58,617 bases of DNA, taken from the NCBI RefSeq assembly GCF_018476525.1, contig NZ_JAHCST010000056.1, positions 1 through 58,617 on the forward strand, read 5' to 3'. The notes below the pieces were generated by a model. It was not told the DNA's origin and did no database searches. It saw only the letters and a list, made by a program, of their open reading frames with translations. The translations under genes and the position numbers were made by a program. Shown here one piece after another: positions 8,962 to 16,321 of the stretch (position 1 is the first letter of the stretch; every line of letters starts with the position of its first letter). The stretch comes from Acrocarpospora catenulata. Lineage in GTDB: Bacteria; Actinomycetota; Actinomycetes; Streptosporangiales; Streptosporangiaceae.

Positions 8962-8986
8962 AACAAAGTTTCCTGCCAGCTTACCG
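8962..8986. promoter_or_regulatory. Putative ROK operator upstream of second ROK gene
   Basis: ACAAAGTTTCCTGCCAGCTT resembles the block at 919-937, with the shared pattern AAAGTTTC, then Y-TG, then AGYTTA. The position suggests autoregulation. Confidence 0.45.
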
Positions 8987-9069
8987 ACTACCCGCCGGTC
9001 CGGAAATTGGCTCTTGCTGTAGCTCCAGGTCAAGCAAGAGGATCACTCATGTCCGACTGAGGAGATCAC

Positions 9070-10929
9070 ATGGCGCCGGCAGTACTGAAATGGCCCATCG
9101 CGGCCCTCACCCTGGGTCTCCTGCTTCTCCTGGACGCATTGCGGGTGTTCCTGCCCTCCCTCATCACCCTGTACGGCCGGGCGGGCGACACCCCACCCGA
9201 ACAACTCGGCCTGTTCGCCGCGTTATGGTTCGTGATCCCGTTCCTGGCCATCCCTATCTCCCGCCTGACCGGGCCGCGAGCCGTCCAGGTGGCCGGGGCC
9301 GTCCTGCTCGCGGCCACCCGGCTCGCCCTCCAGGCCACCGACGGCGGCGACCCCCAGCTCTACCTGTCGGCCGCCGGCGTCACCGCGGGACTGCTCTTCC
9401 TGTACGGCTCCGCCCGCACGATCCCCCGCCTGGCCGCCCCGATCGGCATGGCGCTGGGGCTCGGGCTGAGCGGCCTGCTGCACCTGGCGATCGACCACGT
9501 CGACCTGGTCTGGCAGGACGGCTGGACCCCGTGGCTCCCGGCCGCCCTGGTGGCGGCGGCGTTCCTCTGGGCGACCTTCCGGGCGGAGGCCGCCCCGTCG
9601 GAGGACACGGCCCCCGCCGGGGTGTGGTTCCTGCTCGGCCCCGCGCTCTTCCTGGCCGGCCAGTCGCTCGGGCCGGGCGCCGCCGCCGAGGACCAGTGGA
9701 TCCACGGCGCCCAGGAACAGGCCACGGCGGCGACGGTGGCCGCGCTGGGGGTGGCCTGTCTCAGCCTGGTGCCGTTCGCTATCGCGCCCCTGCTGGCGGG
9801 GGCGCCGCTCCGGGTCTACCGGGTGCTCTTCCCTGCCGGGCTGCTGGTCGGCGTCTTCTCCCCGCTGGCCGGGGTGGCCGAGGCGACTCTGGTGGCGGCG
9901 GGGGTGGGCGGCTGCCTGGGGCTCGCCGCGCTCCGGCAGCGGACGGCCCGCGCGGGGGTCGCGCTGCTCGGGGGCGCGGTGGTGTTCCTGGTGGCGACGT
10001 TCGCCTACTACGCCTCCTACGACGCGGACCTGGGCTTCCCGAACGCGGTGGTGCCCATGGTCGTGGGCGTGCGGATGGCGCTCACCGGGCTGCTCGGCGG
10101 GTGGCACCGGGACTCGCCGCCGCTCCCCCGGCCGGGCCGGAGCCTGCGCACCCTGGTGCCGGGGGCGCTCGCGCTGCTGCTGGTGCCGCCGGTGGTGGCC
10201 GCCGGGCTGACCTGGCGCACGGTGCCCGCCGAAGGCCGGTTGCAGGGCAACGAGTTCACGCTGGTGGCGTACAACATCAGGATGGGGTTCGGCCTGCGCG
10301 GCACCCTGGACCTGGACCGGATCGCGGCCTGGGCCGCCTCGGTCCGGCCGGACGTGGTGCTGCTCAGCGAGGTGGACCGGGGCTGGCTGCTCAACGGCGG
10401 CCACGACGACCTGGACCGCATCGCCCGCGGCCTGGGCATGCGCTACCACTTCGCCCCGGCCGCCGACCCGCTCTGGGGCGACGCCCTGCTCACCAACCTG
10501 CCGGTCTCCCAGGTCGTCTCGCACCGGCTCGGACAGCACGACTACCCCACCGGCGCGCAGGCGCAGACCGCCGTGCTCACCGTCGGCGACCGGGAGGTGG
10601 GCATCGTCAACACCCACCTCCAGGCTCCGGCCGGGCAGGCCCCCGAGGTCGCGGAACTCGTCCGCCGACTGGGGGCAGGGCGGCCGGTGGTGCTGGCCGG
10701 GGACCTCAACACCAGCAAGGAGGATCCCGAGATGCGGGTGCTGGAGGGGGCGGGGCTCACCGACCCGCTGATCGCGCTCGGCGACCCGCCCACCTCCCCG
10801 GCCGACGACCCGGTCAAGCGCATCGACCACGTGCTCGTCACCCAGGGACTGACCGTGGTGAGCGCCGAGGTTCCCAGGGTGCCCTACTCCGACCACCTGC
10901 CCGTGGTGGTCCAGCTTCGGGTCGGGTAA
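9070..10929 (+). CDS. Membrane protein with C-terminal endonuclease/exonuclease/phosphatase (EEP) domain
   Basis: This 619-residue protein has about ten hydrophobic segments over residues 1-385, then a soluble EEP-superfamily domain (about 395-619). The catalytic signatures are visible: LVAYNIRMGFG with the metal-binding Asn, LLSEVDRGW with the metal-binding Glu, VVLAGDLNTS with Asp and Asn, and YSDHLPVVV with the terminal Asp-His pair. The substrate could be a phosphoester, lipid headgroup or nucleic acid outside the membrane; the sequence does not decide. GAGGAG sits 7 bases before the ATG. It is divergent from the ROK gene, and the next gene is about 50 bases downstream. It is not an obvious member of either neighbouring pathway. 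Confidence 0.85.
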   Translation: MAPAVLKWPIAALTLGLLLLLDALRVFLPSLITLYGRAGDTPPEQLGLFAALWFVIPFLAIPISRLTGPRAVQVAGAVLLAATRLALQATDGGDPQLYLSAAGVTAGLLFLYGSARTIPRLAAPIGMALGLGLSGLLHLAIDHVDLVWQDGWTPWLPAALVAAAFLWATFRAEAAPSEDTAPAGVWFLLGPALFLAGQSLGPGAAAEDQWIHGAQEQATAATVAALGVACLSLVPFAIAPLLAGAPLRVYRVLFPAGLLVGVFSPLAGVAEATLVAAGVGGCLGLAALRQRTARAGVALLGGAVVFLVATFAYYASYDADLGFPNAVVPMVVGVRMALTGLLGGWHRDSPPLPRPGRSLRTLVPGALALLLVPPVVAAGLTWRTVPAEGRLQGNEFTLVAYNIRMGFGLRGTLDLDRIAAWAASVRPDVVLLSEVDRGWLLNGGHDDLDRIARGLGMRYHFAPAADPLWGDALLTNLPVSQVVSHRLGQHDYPTGAQAQTAVLTVGDREVGIVNTHLQAPAGQAPEVAELVRRLGAGRPVVLAGDLNTSKEDPEMRVLEGAGLTDPLIALGDPPTSPADDPVKRIDHVLVTQGLTVVSAEVPRVPYSDHLPVVVQLRVG

Positions 10930-10965
10930 TCCGGGGTTGCCGTCAAACCATTGCCAACCAGGCGG

Positions 10966-10978
10966 GATAATCAACTAC
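10966..10978 (+). promoter_or_regulatory. Putative -10 box of a leaderless Rrf2 transcript
   Basis: GATAAT at 10966-10971 ends seven bases before the Rrf2 ATG, which has no ribosome binding site. This spacing would place the transcript start at or next to the ATG. No convincing -35 box is visible. Confidence 0.45.
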
Positions 10979-11443
10979 ATGCGACTTTCTGCCCGTGTCG
11001 ACTACGCCCTTCGCGCCGCCGCCGAGCTCGCCGCGTCCGGCGAGGGGCCCACCACGGTGGGTGAGCTCGCCAAGGGCCAGGAGATGCCGCCCAAGTACCT
11101 GGAGAACATCCTGCTGCAGATGCGCCGGGCCGGCCTGGTCCGCGGCCAGCGCGGACCCGAGGGTGGCTACGTGCTGGCGCGGCCGGCCAACCAGATCTCC
11201 CTGGCCGACGTGATCCGCGCGGTGGACGGCCCGCTGGCCAACGTGCGCGGCGAGCGGCCGGAGCACGTCGGTTACACCGGCGCCGCGCAGGCCCTCCAGC
11301 AGGTCTGGATCGCGCTGCGGGCCAGCGAGCGAGCCATCCTGGAGGAGGTCACGCTCGACCAGATCGCCACCGGCGACCTGCCCAAGCGGGTCACCGACCT
11401 GGCCTCCGACCCCGCCGCCTGGGACTCTCCCACCGCCGTCTGA
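10979..11443 (+). CDS. Rrf2-family transcriptional regulator without iron-sulfur cysteines
   Basis: This is a 154-residue Rrf2-type winged-helix protein. The N-terminus MRLSARVDYALRAAAELA and the recognition region PPKYLENILLQMRRAGLV, followed by the wing GPEGGYVLARP, are classical. It contains no cysteine at all, so it cannot bind the Fe-S cluster of IscR, NsrR or RsrR through thiolates and must sense something else or act constitutively. I chose the ATG at 10979, matching the family N-terminus, over an upstream in-frame ATG at 10937. Its TGA overlaps the ATG of the nei2 gene (TGATG), so the two are translationally coupled. Confidence 0.9.
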   Translation: MRLSARVDYALRAAAELAASGEGPTTVGELAKGQEMPPKYLENILLQMRRAGLVRGQRGPEGGYVLARPANQISLADVIRAVDGPLANVRGERPEHVGYTGAAQALQQVWIALRASERAILEEVTLDQIATGDLPKRVTDLASDPAAWDSPTAV

Positions 11444-12222
11444 TGCCCGAGGGCGACGCGGTCTACCGGACCGCGCAACGGCTGGCGACGGCCCTGGACG
11501 GCCGCGCGCTCACCCGCTCGGACTTCCGTGTCCCCCGCTACGCCACCACCGACCTGCGCGGGCGCCGGGTGCTCGGCACCCAGCCGCGCGGCAAGCACCT
11601 GCTCACCCGGATCGAGGGCGGCCTGACCGCCCACACCCACCTGCGCATGGACGGCAGCTGGCAGATCCAGCCCACCGGGCGGCCGGTGCGCGGCGGCGAC
11701 GTGGTCCGGCTGATCCTGGCCAACGCCGAATGGCAGGCCGTGGGCGTGAAACTGGGCATGGTGGACCTGGTGCCCACCGAACGGGAGGACCGGGTCGTCG
11801 GCCACCTCGGGCCCGACCTGCTCGGCCCGGACTGGGACGCCGGGCGGGCGGCGGCCAACCTGGCCGGACAGCCCGCGCTGACCATCGGGGAAGCCCTGCT
11901 CGACCAGCGCAACCTGGCGGGGATCGGCACGATCTGGCGGGCCGAGACGCTGTTCCTGGCGCGTCTGTCGCCGTGGCGCGAGGTGGGCGAAGTGGCGGAT
12001 CTGGCCGAGCTCGCGGAGCTGGCGCACCGCCTCATGGAGACGTCTAAGGATGGGCCCGCGCCGGTCACCACCGGTGACCCACGGCCGGGTCGGACACTCT
12101 ACGTGTACGGCAGGGCACACCGCCCCTGCCGCGTTTGCGGCAATCCCGTAATACGGGACGAACTTGGCGCGCGTTCAACAGAACGCTTGATCTATTGGTG
12201 CCCGGTCTGCCAGCGAGGCTAG
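11443..12222 (+). CDS. nei2: Formamidopyrimidine-DNA glycosylase family protein, Nei2-type endonuclease VIII
   Basis: This base-excision repair enzyme removes oxidised bases and nicks abasic sites. The mature N-terminus [13 protein letters not shown] supplies the catalytic Pro and Glu. A helix-two-turn-helix region includes [17 protein letters not shown]. The C-terminal zinc finger is complete, with CRVCGNP and then CPVCQRG (four Cys), in 259 residues. PEGD rather than PELPE marks the Nei subgroup. It is coupled to the Rrf2 gene upstream by a one-base overlap. It converges with clgR, and the two genes share the four bases CTAG as overlapping stop codons. Confidence 0.93.
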   Translation: MPEGDAVYRTAQRLATALDGRALTRSDFRVPRYATTDLRGRRVLGTQPRGKHLLTRIEGGLTAHTHLRMDGSWQIQPTGRPVRGGDVVRLILANAEWQAVGVKLGMVDLVPTEREDRVVGHLGPDLLGPDWDAGRAAANLAGQPALTIGEALLDQRNLAGIGTIWRAETLFLARLSPWREVGEVADLAELAELAHRLMETSKDGPAPVTTGDPRPGRTLYVYGRAHRPCRVCGNPVIRDELGARSTERLIYWCPVCQRG

Positions 12223-12575
12223 GCGGCCACCATGTCCTTGACCTCAGGGAAACCCTCGAACTCCGGACCCGAGGGCACGGTCTCCGAGAGCGGCAGGCGC
12301 TCGTGTTCCGGCATGTCGGCCAGGACCGGGGCATGCTGGAGTTCGGCCAGCAGGAACTGGTCGGACACCTCGCGGAGCACCTGGGACAGCGGGACGCCGA
12401 GAGCGCCGCAGATCGAAGCCAGCAGCTCCGAGGACGCCTCCTTCTGGCCGCGTTCCACCTCGGAAAGATAACCGAGGGAGACCCGGGCCAACGTGGAAAC
12501 CTCGCGAAGCGTGCGACTCTGGCGCACTCTCAGCCGCCGCAGCACGTCACCGAGCAGCTGACGCAGCAGGACCAT
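12219..12575 (-). CDS. clgR: ClgR-type XRE regulator of Clp protease genes
   Basis: This 118-residue helix-turn-helix activator is of the ClgR type, which in actinobacteria controls clpP, clpC and lon. The N-terminus [16 protein letters not shown], the recognition region [19 protein letters not shown] and the following [14 protein letters not shown] are close to the Streptomyces proteins as I recall them. The protein ends MVAA; a terminal Ala-Ala is the signal by which ClpP degrades ClgR in Streptomyces. GGGAG lies 6 bases before the ATG; a longer frame upstream is rejected because the family starts here. It sits at the end of the rimO-pgsA-cinA block, separated from cinA by about 250 bases that should hold its promoter. 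Confidence 0.9.
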   Translation of the reverse strand: MVLLRQLLGDVLRRLRVRQSRTLREVSTLARVSLGYLSEVERGQKEASSELLASICGALGVPLSQVLREVSDQFLLAELQHAPVLADMPEHERLPLSETVPSGPEFEGFPEVKDMVAA

Positions 12576-12825
12576 CTGTCGCTCCCTTCCCGGCGCGGGT
12601 GTCGACGCGACGTTCCGCGCTGTCTCGTATCGCCCGTTCTTGCCTCGCCCTTCGTACATATTCCTCGCTGTCTTCACGGGATCGCTCGGCCCCTTCGCCG
12701 GGCGCGTCCTGGACTTACTCCTCGCCGATGGCTCACGGACCTCACTCACAGCTCCACCGTACCTGTATCGAGCGACACCGCGGCAGACCGTGGTGAGCAT
12801 GTTCGCTGGGGACGTAACGCGGTAA

Positions 12826-13314
12826 TCATCCGGAATGTTCCCCCAAATTGACCTCCAGCACACCTAGAAGTAGATCTAAAGCCTCTTTACAGGTGTCCTG
12901 ACGAATCCGCTCCCGGGAGCCGCCCAACCGCAGGTCACGGTGGTGAACCCGGTCTCCGGGGCCGGTAAGGGCGAGGTAAACCGTGCCCACGGGCTTGCCG
13001 TCCTGGGGGTCGGGGCCGGCCACCCCGGTCACCGCGAGGCCGTAGTCGGCCCCAGTGAGCTTGCGCACACCGGTGGCCATGGCCTCGGCCACCTCAGGGT
13101 GCACCGCGCCCTCCCTGGCCAGCAGGCCGGCGGGGACGCCGAGCAGGCGCGCCTTGAGCTCGGTGGCGTACACGATGACGCCGCCCGCGAACGCGGCCGA
13201 GGCGCCCGGCGGGGCCGACAGGGTGGCGCCGAGCAGGCCGCCGGTCAGCGACTCGGCCACGGCCACCGTGGCCTTCGCCCGGACCAGCAGGGTCAGCACG
13301 TCGGCGGCGCTCAT
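12826..13314 (-). CDS. cinA: CinA C-terminal domain protein (nicotinamide-nucleotide amidohydrolase, PncC type)
   Basis: This 162-residue protein is the stand-alone CinA C-terminal domain, which deamidates nicotinamide mononucleotide to nicotinate mononucleotide in NAD recycling. Key stretches are [14 protein letters not shown], containing the Ser/Glu region of the active site, [19 protein letters not shown], and [18 protein letters not shown]. The ATG at 13314 overlaps the pgsA stop (TCAT on the plus strand), which fixes the start; a longer in-frame extension inside pgsA is rejected. It lies between pgsA and clgR, an order seen in other actinobacteria, where recA often follows. Here nei2 is found instead. 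Confidence 0.92.
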   Translation of the reverse strand: MSAADVLTLLVRAKATVAVAESLTGGLLGATLSAPPGASAAFAGGVIVYATELKARLLGVPAGLLAREGAVHPEVAEAMATGVRKLTGADYGLAVTGVAGPDPQDGKPVGTVYLALTGPGDRVHHRDLRLGGSRERIRQDTCKEALDLLLGVLEVNLGEHSG

Positions 13315-14000
13315 CAGGCCCGCGACCTCTTGGCCACCTGGCGCAGGCGCACCGCGCGGAACACGTAGTCCAGGCCGGTAACCACGGTGACCAGCAGCGC
13401 CAGGCCGAGCGAGGTCCAGCGCGCGAACTCGGGCACCCCTGGCCAGATGTAGAGGGCGATGGCCAGGATCTGCAGCACGGTCTTGACCTTGCCGCCGTAG
13501 CTGGCGGGGATCACGCCGTGCCGGATCACCGCGAAGCGGAGCAGGGTGACGCCCAGTTCGCGGGCGATGATCACCGCGGTCACCCACCAGGCCAGCTCGC
13601 CCAGCAGGGAGAGGCAGACCAGGGCCGAGCCGATCAGCGCCTTGTCCGCGATCGGGTCGGCGATCTTGCCGAAGTCGGTGATCAGCCCGTACCTGCGGGC
13701 CAGCCAGCCGTCCAGTTGGTCGGTGATGGAGGCGACCAGGAAGACCGCCAGCGCGGCCAGGCGCCAGCCCTGGCCCTCCACGAAGAGGAAGACGATGAAG
13801 ACGGGGACGATCACCAGCCGGGCCACGGTGAGCGCGTTGGCGATGTTCCAGGTGCTCACCGGGGCGCCCGGTTCAGGTCCGGAGACGACATGGGGAGGTC
13901 CGGCCGGCACCCTGGGGGCGTCAACCTTCCTGACCTCGGTGACCTCGGCGGCCTCGGGGGCCCCCGGGATCTGCGCGGTGCGCTCGCTGCTGTCGCTCAC
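13314..14000 (-). CDS. pgsA: CDP-diacylglycerol-glycerol-3-phosphate 3-phosphatidyltransferase
   Basis: This integral membrane enzyme makes phosphatidylglycerophosphate from CDP-diacylglycerol and glycerol-3-phosphate, the first step to phosphatidylglycerol and cardiolipin. The CDP-alcohol phosphatidyltransferase motif is complete: [10 protein letters not shown], then G eight residues on, then [12 protein letters not shown]. About five membrane helices follow a 50-residue Pro/Glu-rich N-terminal extension that is longer than in most homologues. The GTG start overlaps the rimO stop (GTGA), and its stop overlaps the cinA start, so the three genes form a coupled operon. Confidence 0.93.
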   Translation of the reverse strand: MSDSSERTAQIPGAPEAAEVTEVRKVDAPRVPAGPPHVVSGPEPGAPVSTWNIANALTVARLVIVPVFIVFLFVEGQGWRLAALAVFLVASITDQLDGWLARRYGLITDFGKIADPIADKALIGSALVCLSLLGELAWWVTAVIIARELGVTLLRFAVIRHGVIPASYGGKVKTVLQILAIALYIWPGVPEFARWTSLGLALLVTVVTGLDYVFRAVRLRQVAKRSRA

Positions 14001-15403
14001 GAACCTGCCTTGATGCGGGCGATCAGGTCAACCCCTTCCGAATCCACGGCGACGGCGCGGACGATCTGGCCGGGCACCAGGCCGATGCCCTGGACGGTGA
14101 CGGAGCCGTCCACCTCCGGGCCCTGGTGGGCGGCACGGCCCTCGTAGCCGCCGTCGCCCAGGTCCTCCTCGACCAGCACCTCCAGCTCGCTGCCGATGCG
14201 CTCCTCGGCGCGCTGGGCGGTCAGCTCCTCGGCCAGCTCGGTGAGCACGGCCACCCGCTCGTCGATGACCTCCTGGTCCAGCTTGCCGTCGAAGGCGGCG
14301 GCCTCGGTGCCGTCCTCGTCGGAGTAGCCGAAGACGCCGATCACGTCCAGCCGGGCGGCGGTGAGGAAGTCCACCAGCTCGGCGAACTCCGCCTCGGTCT
14401 CGCCGGGGAAGCCGACGATGAAGTTGGAGCGCACGCCCGCCTCCGGGGCGCGCTCGCGGACCTGGGCGAGCAGGTCCAGGAACCGGGCCGGGTCGCCGAA
14501 GCGGCGCATGCGCCGCAGCACCGGGCCGCTGGCGTGCTGGAAGGACAGGTCGAAGTAGGGCGCCACGCCGGGGGTGGTCGCGATCACCTCAAGCAGCCCG
14601 GGCCGCAGTTCGGCGGGCTGGAGGTAGCTGACCCGGACCCGCTCCACGCCGTCCACCCCGGCCAGCCGGGGCAGCAGCTTCTCCAGCGCCCTCAGGTCGC
14701 CCAGGTCCTTCCCGTACGAGGTGGAGTTCTCGCTGACCAGGACGAGCTCCCTGACCCCCTGCTCGGCCAGCCAGGCCGCCTCGGCGACCAGATCGTCGGG
14801 GGAGCGGGACACGTACGCCCCGCGGAAGGCCGGGATGGCGCAGAAGGTGCAGCGCCGGTCGCAGCCGGAGGCGAGCTTGAGCGGGGCCACCGGGCCGCCG
14901 GTGAGCCGCTTGCGGAGGGCGCGCGGGCCGCTGGCGGGGGCCATGCCCTCGGGGAGGACGCCGTGGCCCGGAACGTGCGCGTGCCCGGCGGTGCGCTCCA
15001 CCGGGCTGATCGGCAGCAGGGTGCGCCGGTCGCGCGGCATGTGCGGTTTGAGCGACCGGCCGGCCAGCACGTCGTCCAGCCGGCCGCCGATGTCGGTGTA
15101 GTCGTCGAAGGAGATGACCGCGGCCGCCTCCGGCAGCGCCTCGGCCAGCTCCGCCCCGTACCGCTCCGCCATGCAGCCGGCCGCGACGACCTTGGCGCCG
15201 GAGTCGGCTGCGGCCAGCAGGGTGTCGATCGAATCCTTCTTCGCCGATTCGATGAAGCCGCAGGTGTTCACCACGATGACGTCGGGGTCATCGTCACCCA
15301 GTCTCCAACCGGCGGATTCCAGGCGTGCGGCCAGTTCCTCTGAGTCGACCTCGTTACGGGCGCAACCCAGGGTGACCATCGATACGGTTCGGCGAGAAGA
15401 CAT
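13997..15403 (-). CDS. rimO: Ribosomal protein S12 (Asp88) methylthiotransferase
   Basis: This radical-SAM enzyme methylthiolates an aspartate of ribosomal protein S12. The N-terminal MTTase domain carries three cluster Cys: in [22 protein letters not shown] and [10 protein letters not shown]. The radical SAM motif CDRRCTFC is present near residue 184, followed by [13 protein letters not shown]-terminal TRAM domain is seen in [19 protein letters not shown]. The [14 protein letters not shown] segment is typical of RimO rather than MiaB. At 468 residues it matches the family. It is the first gene of the rimO-pgsA-cinA overlapping operon. Confidence 0.95.
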   Translation of the reverse strand: MSSRRTVSMVTLGCARNEVDSEELAARLESAGWRLGDDDPDVIVVNTCGFIESAKKDSIDTLLAAADSGAKVVAAGCMAERYGAELAEALPEAAAVISFDDYTDIGGRLDDVLAGRSLKPHMPRDRRTLLPISPVERTAGHAHVPGHGVLPEGMAPASGPRALRKRLTGGPVAPLKLASGCDRRCTFCAIPAFRGAYVSRSPDDLVAEAAWLAEQGVRELVLVSENSTSYGKDLGDLRALEKLLPRLAGVDGVERVRVSYLQPAELRPGLLEVIATTPGVAPYFDLSFQHASGPVLRRMRRFGDPARFLDLLAQVRERAPEAGVRSNFIVGFPGETEAEFAELVDFLTAARLDVIGVFGYSDEDGTEAAAFDGKLDQEVIDERVAVLTELAEELTAQRAEERIGSELEVLVEEDLGDGGYEGRAAHQGPEVDGSVTVQGIGLVPGQIVRAVAVDSEGVDLIARIKAGS

Positions 15404-15431
15404 GATGAAACTACGGTATCGGGTTCGACCA

Positions 15432-16187
15432 CTATCGGGGACTCGGGACCCCCGGTCCGTAGACCTCCTGGAAGCGCTGCCCGTCCTTTCCAGGCATGCC
15501 GAGGTCCTTGCCGTTGACCATGAGCCGGACCGAACCCGCGTTGGCCAGCTGCAACTGGATCTTCTTCTTGGCCGTGAAGGTCTCCGTCTTGCCCTGGGCG
15601 ATCAGGCCTTCGAACAGTTGCCTGCCCTTGGCGTCCCGCACATTCACCCAGGCCGGGCGGACGGCCGAGATCCGCACGACCACCGGATGTTCCACGGTCT
15701 GCACGGGCCGGGTGAGCGGAGGCACCGCCGCCGGCACCTTCGGGCGGGCGCCCGGGGCCGCCGCCGGTGGCGCGGCGCGGGCCGCGGTGCGCACCGGCTC
15801 CTGGTTGGGCGAACCCATCATGCGGATCACTCCGAAGACCATCACGATGGCCAGCGCCACCCCCATCGCCATGGTCCAGTTGGGCGCCTTGGCTTCGCGG
15901 ATCTTGATCGGGGTGTCCGCCACGAACAGCGCGGACGCCGGCAGCGGCGCCGGAGCCCCGCCGCACTCCTCGTCGTAGAGGCGGACCATCTCGTCGGCGT
16001 CCAGCCCGAGGGCCTTGGCCAGCACGCGAAGGTGACCGCGGGTGTAGAAGTAGGCGCCACAGGTGGAGAAGTCGTCCCGCTCCATTGCGGCGATCACTGG
16101 CTCGCGGATCCGCGTCCGGTCGCTCAGCTGGGCGACGGTCAGCTCCGCCTGCTGCCGTGCTTCGGTCAGAATTGTTCCGATGGACAT
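15432..16187 (-). CDS. Membrane-anchored HTH_25 protein (RodZ-like, DUF4115 C-terminus)
   Basis: This 251-residue single-pass membrane protein has a cytosolic Xre-like HTH (residues 1-70, [20 protein letters not shown] and [17 protein letters not shown]), one membrane span near 102-124, a Pro/Ala-rich linker, and an extracytoplasmic DUF4115-like beta domain (from [15 protein letters not shown] to NGKDLGMPG). This architecture is that of RodZ, which links MreB to the wall. In actinobacteria the same architecture is often found between ftsK and rimO, as here. A role in envelope or division is inference. There are 28 bases between it and rimO, so co-transcription is likely. Confidence 0.85.
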   Translation of the reverse strand: MSIGTILTEARQQAELTVAQLSDRTRIREPVIAAMERDDFSTCGAYFYTRGHLRVLAKALGLDADEMVRLYDEECGGAPAPLPASALFVADTPIKIREAKAPNWTMAMGVALAIVMVFGVIRMMGSPNQEPVRTAARAAPPAAAPGARPKVPAAVPPLTRPVQTVEHPVVVRISAVRPAWVNVRDAKGRQLFEGLIAQGKTETFTAKKKIQLQLANAGSVRLMVNGKDLGMPGKDGQRFQEVYGPGVPSPR

Positions 16188-16321
16188 ATCTCAACGCCCC
16201 CCGCCGTCCCGACGTTGCGTAGTGAGTCACATTCAATCAGTAACCACTGCGACGCCGTACGGCGGGGTGGCATATGTCCGGAAACGCCGATGGGGGCGGT
16301 ATTGCAGCGCTGTTTGGCCGG

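Noticed and set aside
12576-12825. ClgR box (GTTCGCT) before clgR
   Set aside because: A GTTCGCT half-site occurs near 12804, but the second half does not fit the known spacing, so I do not claim an operator.
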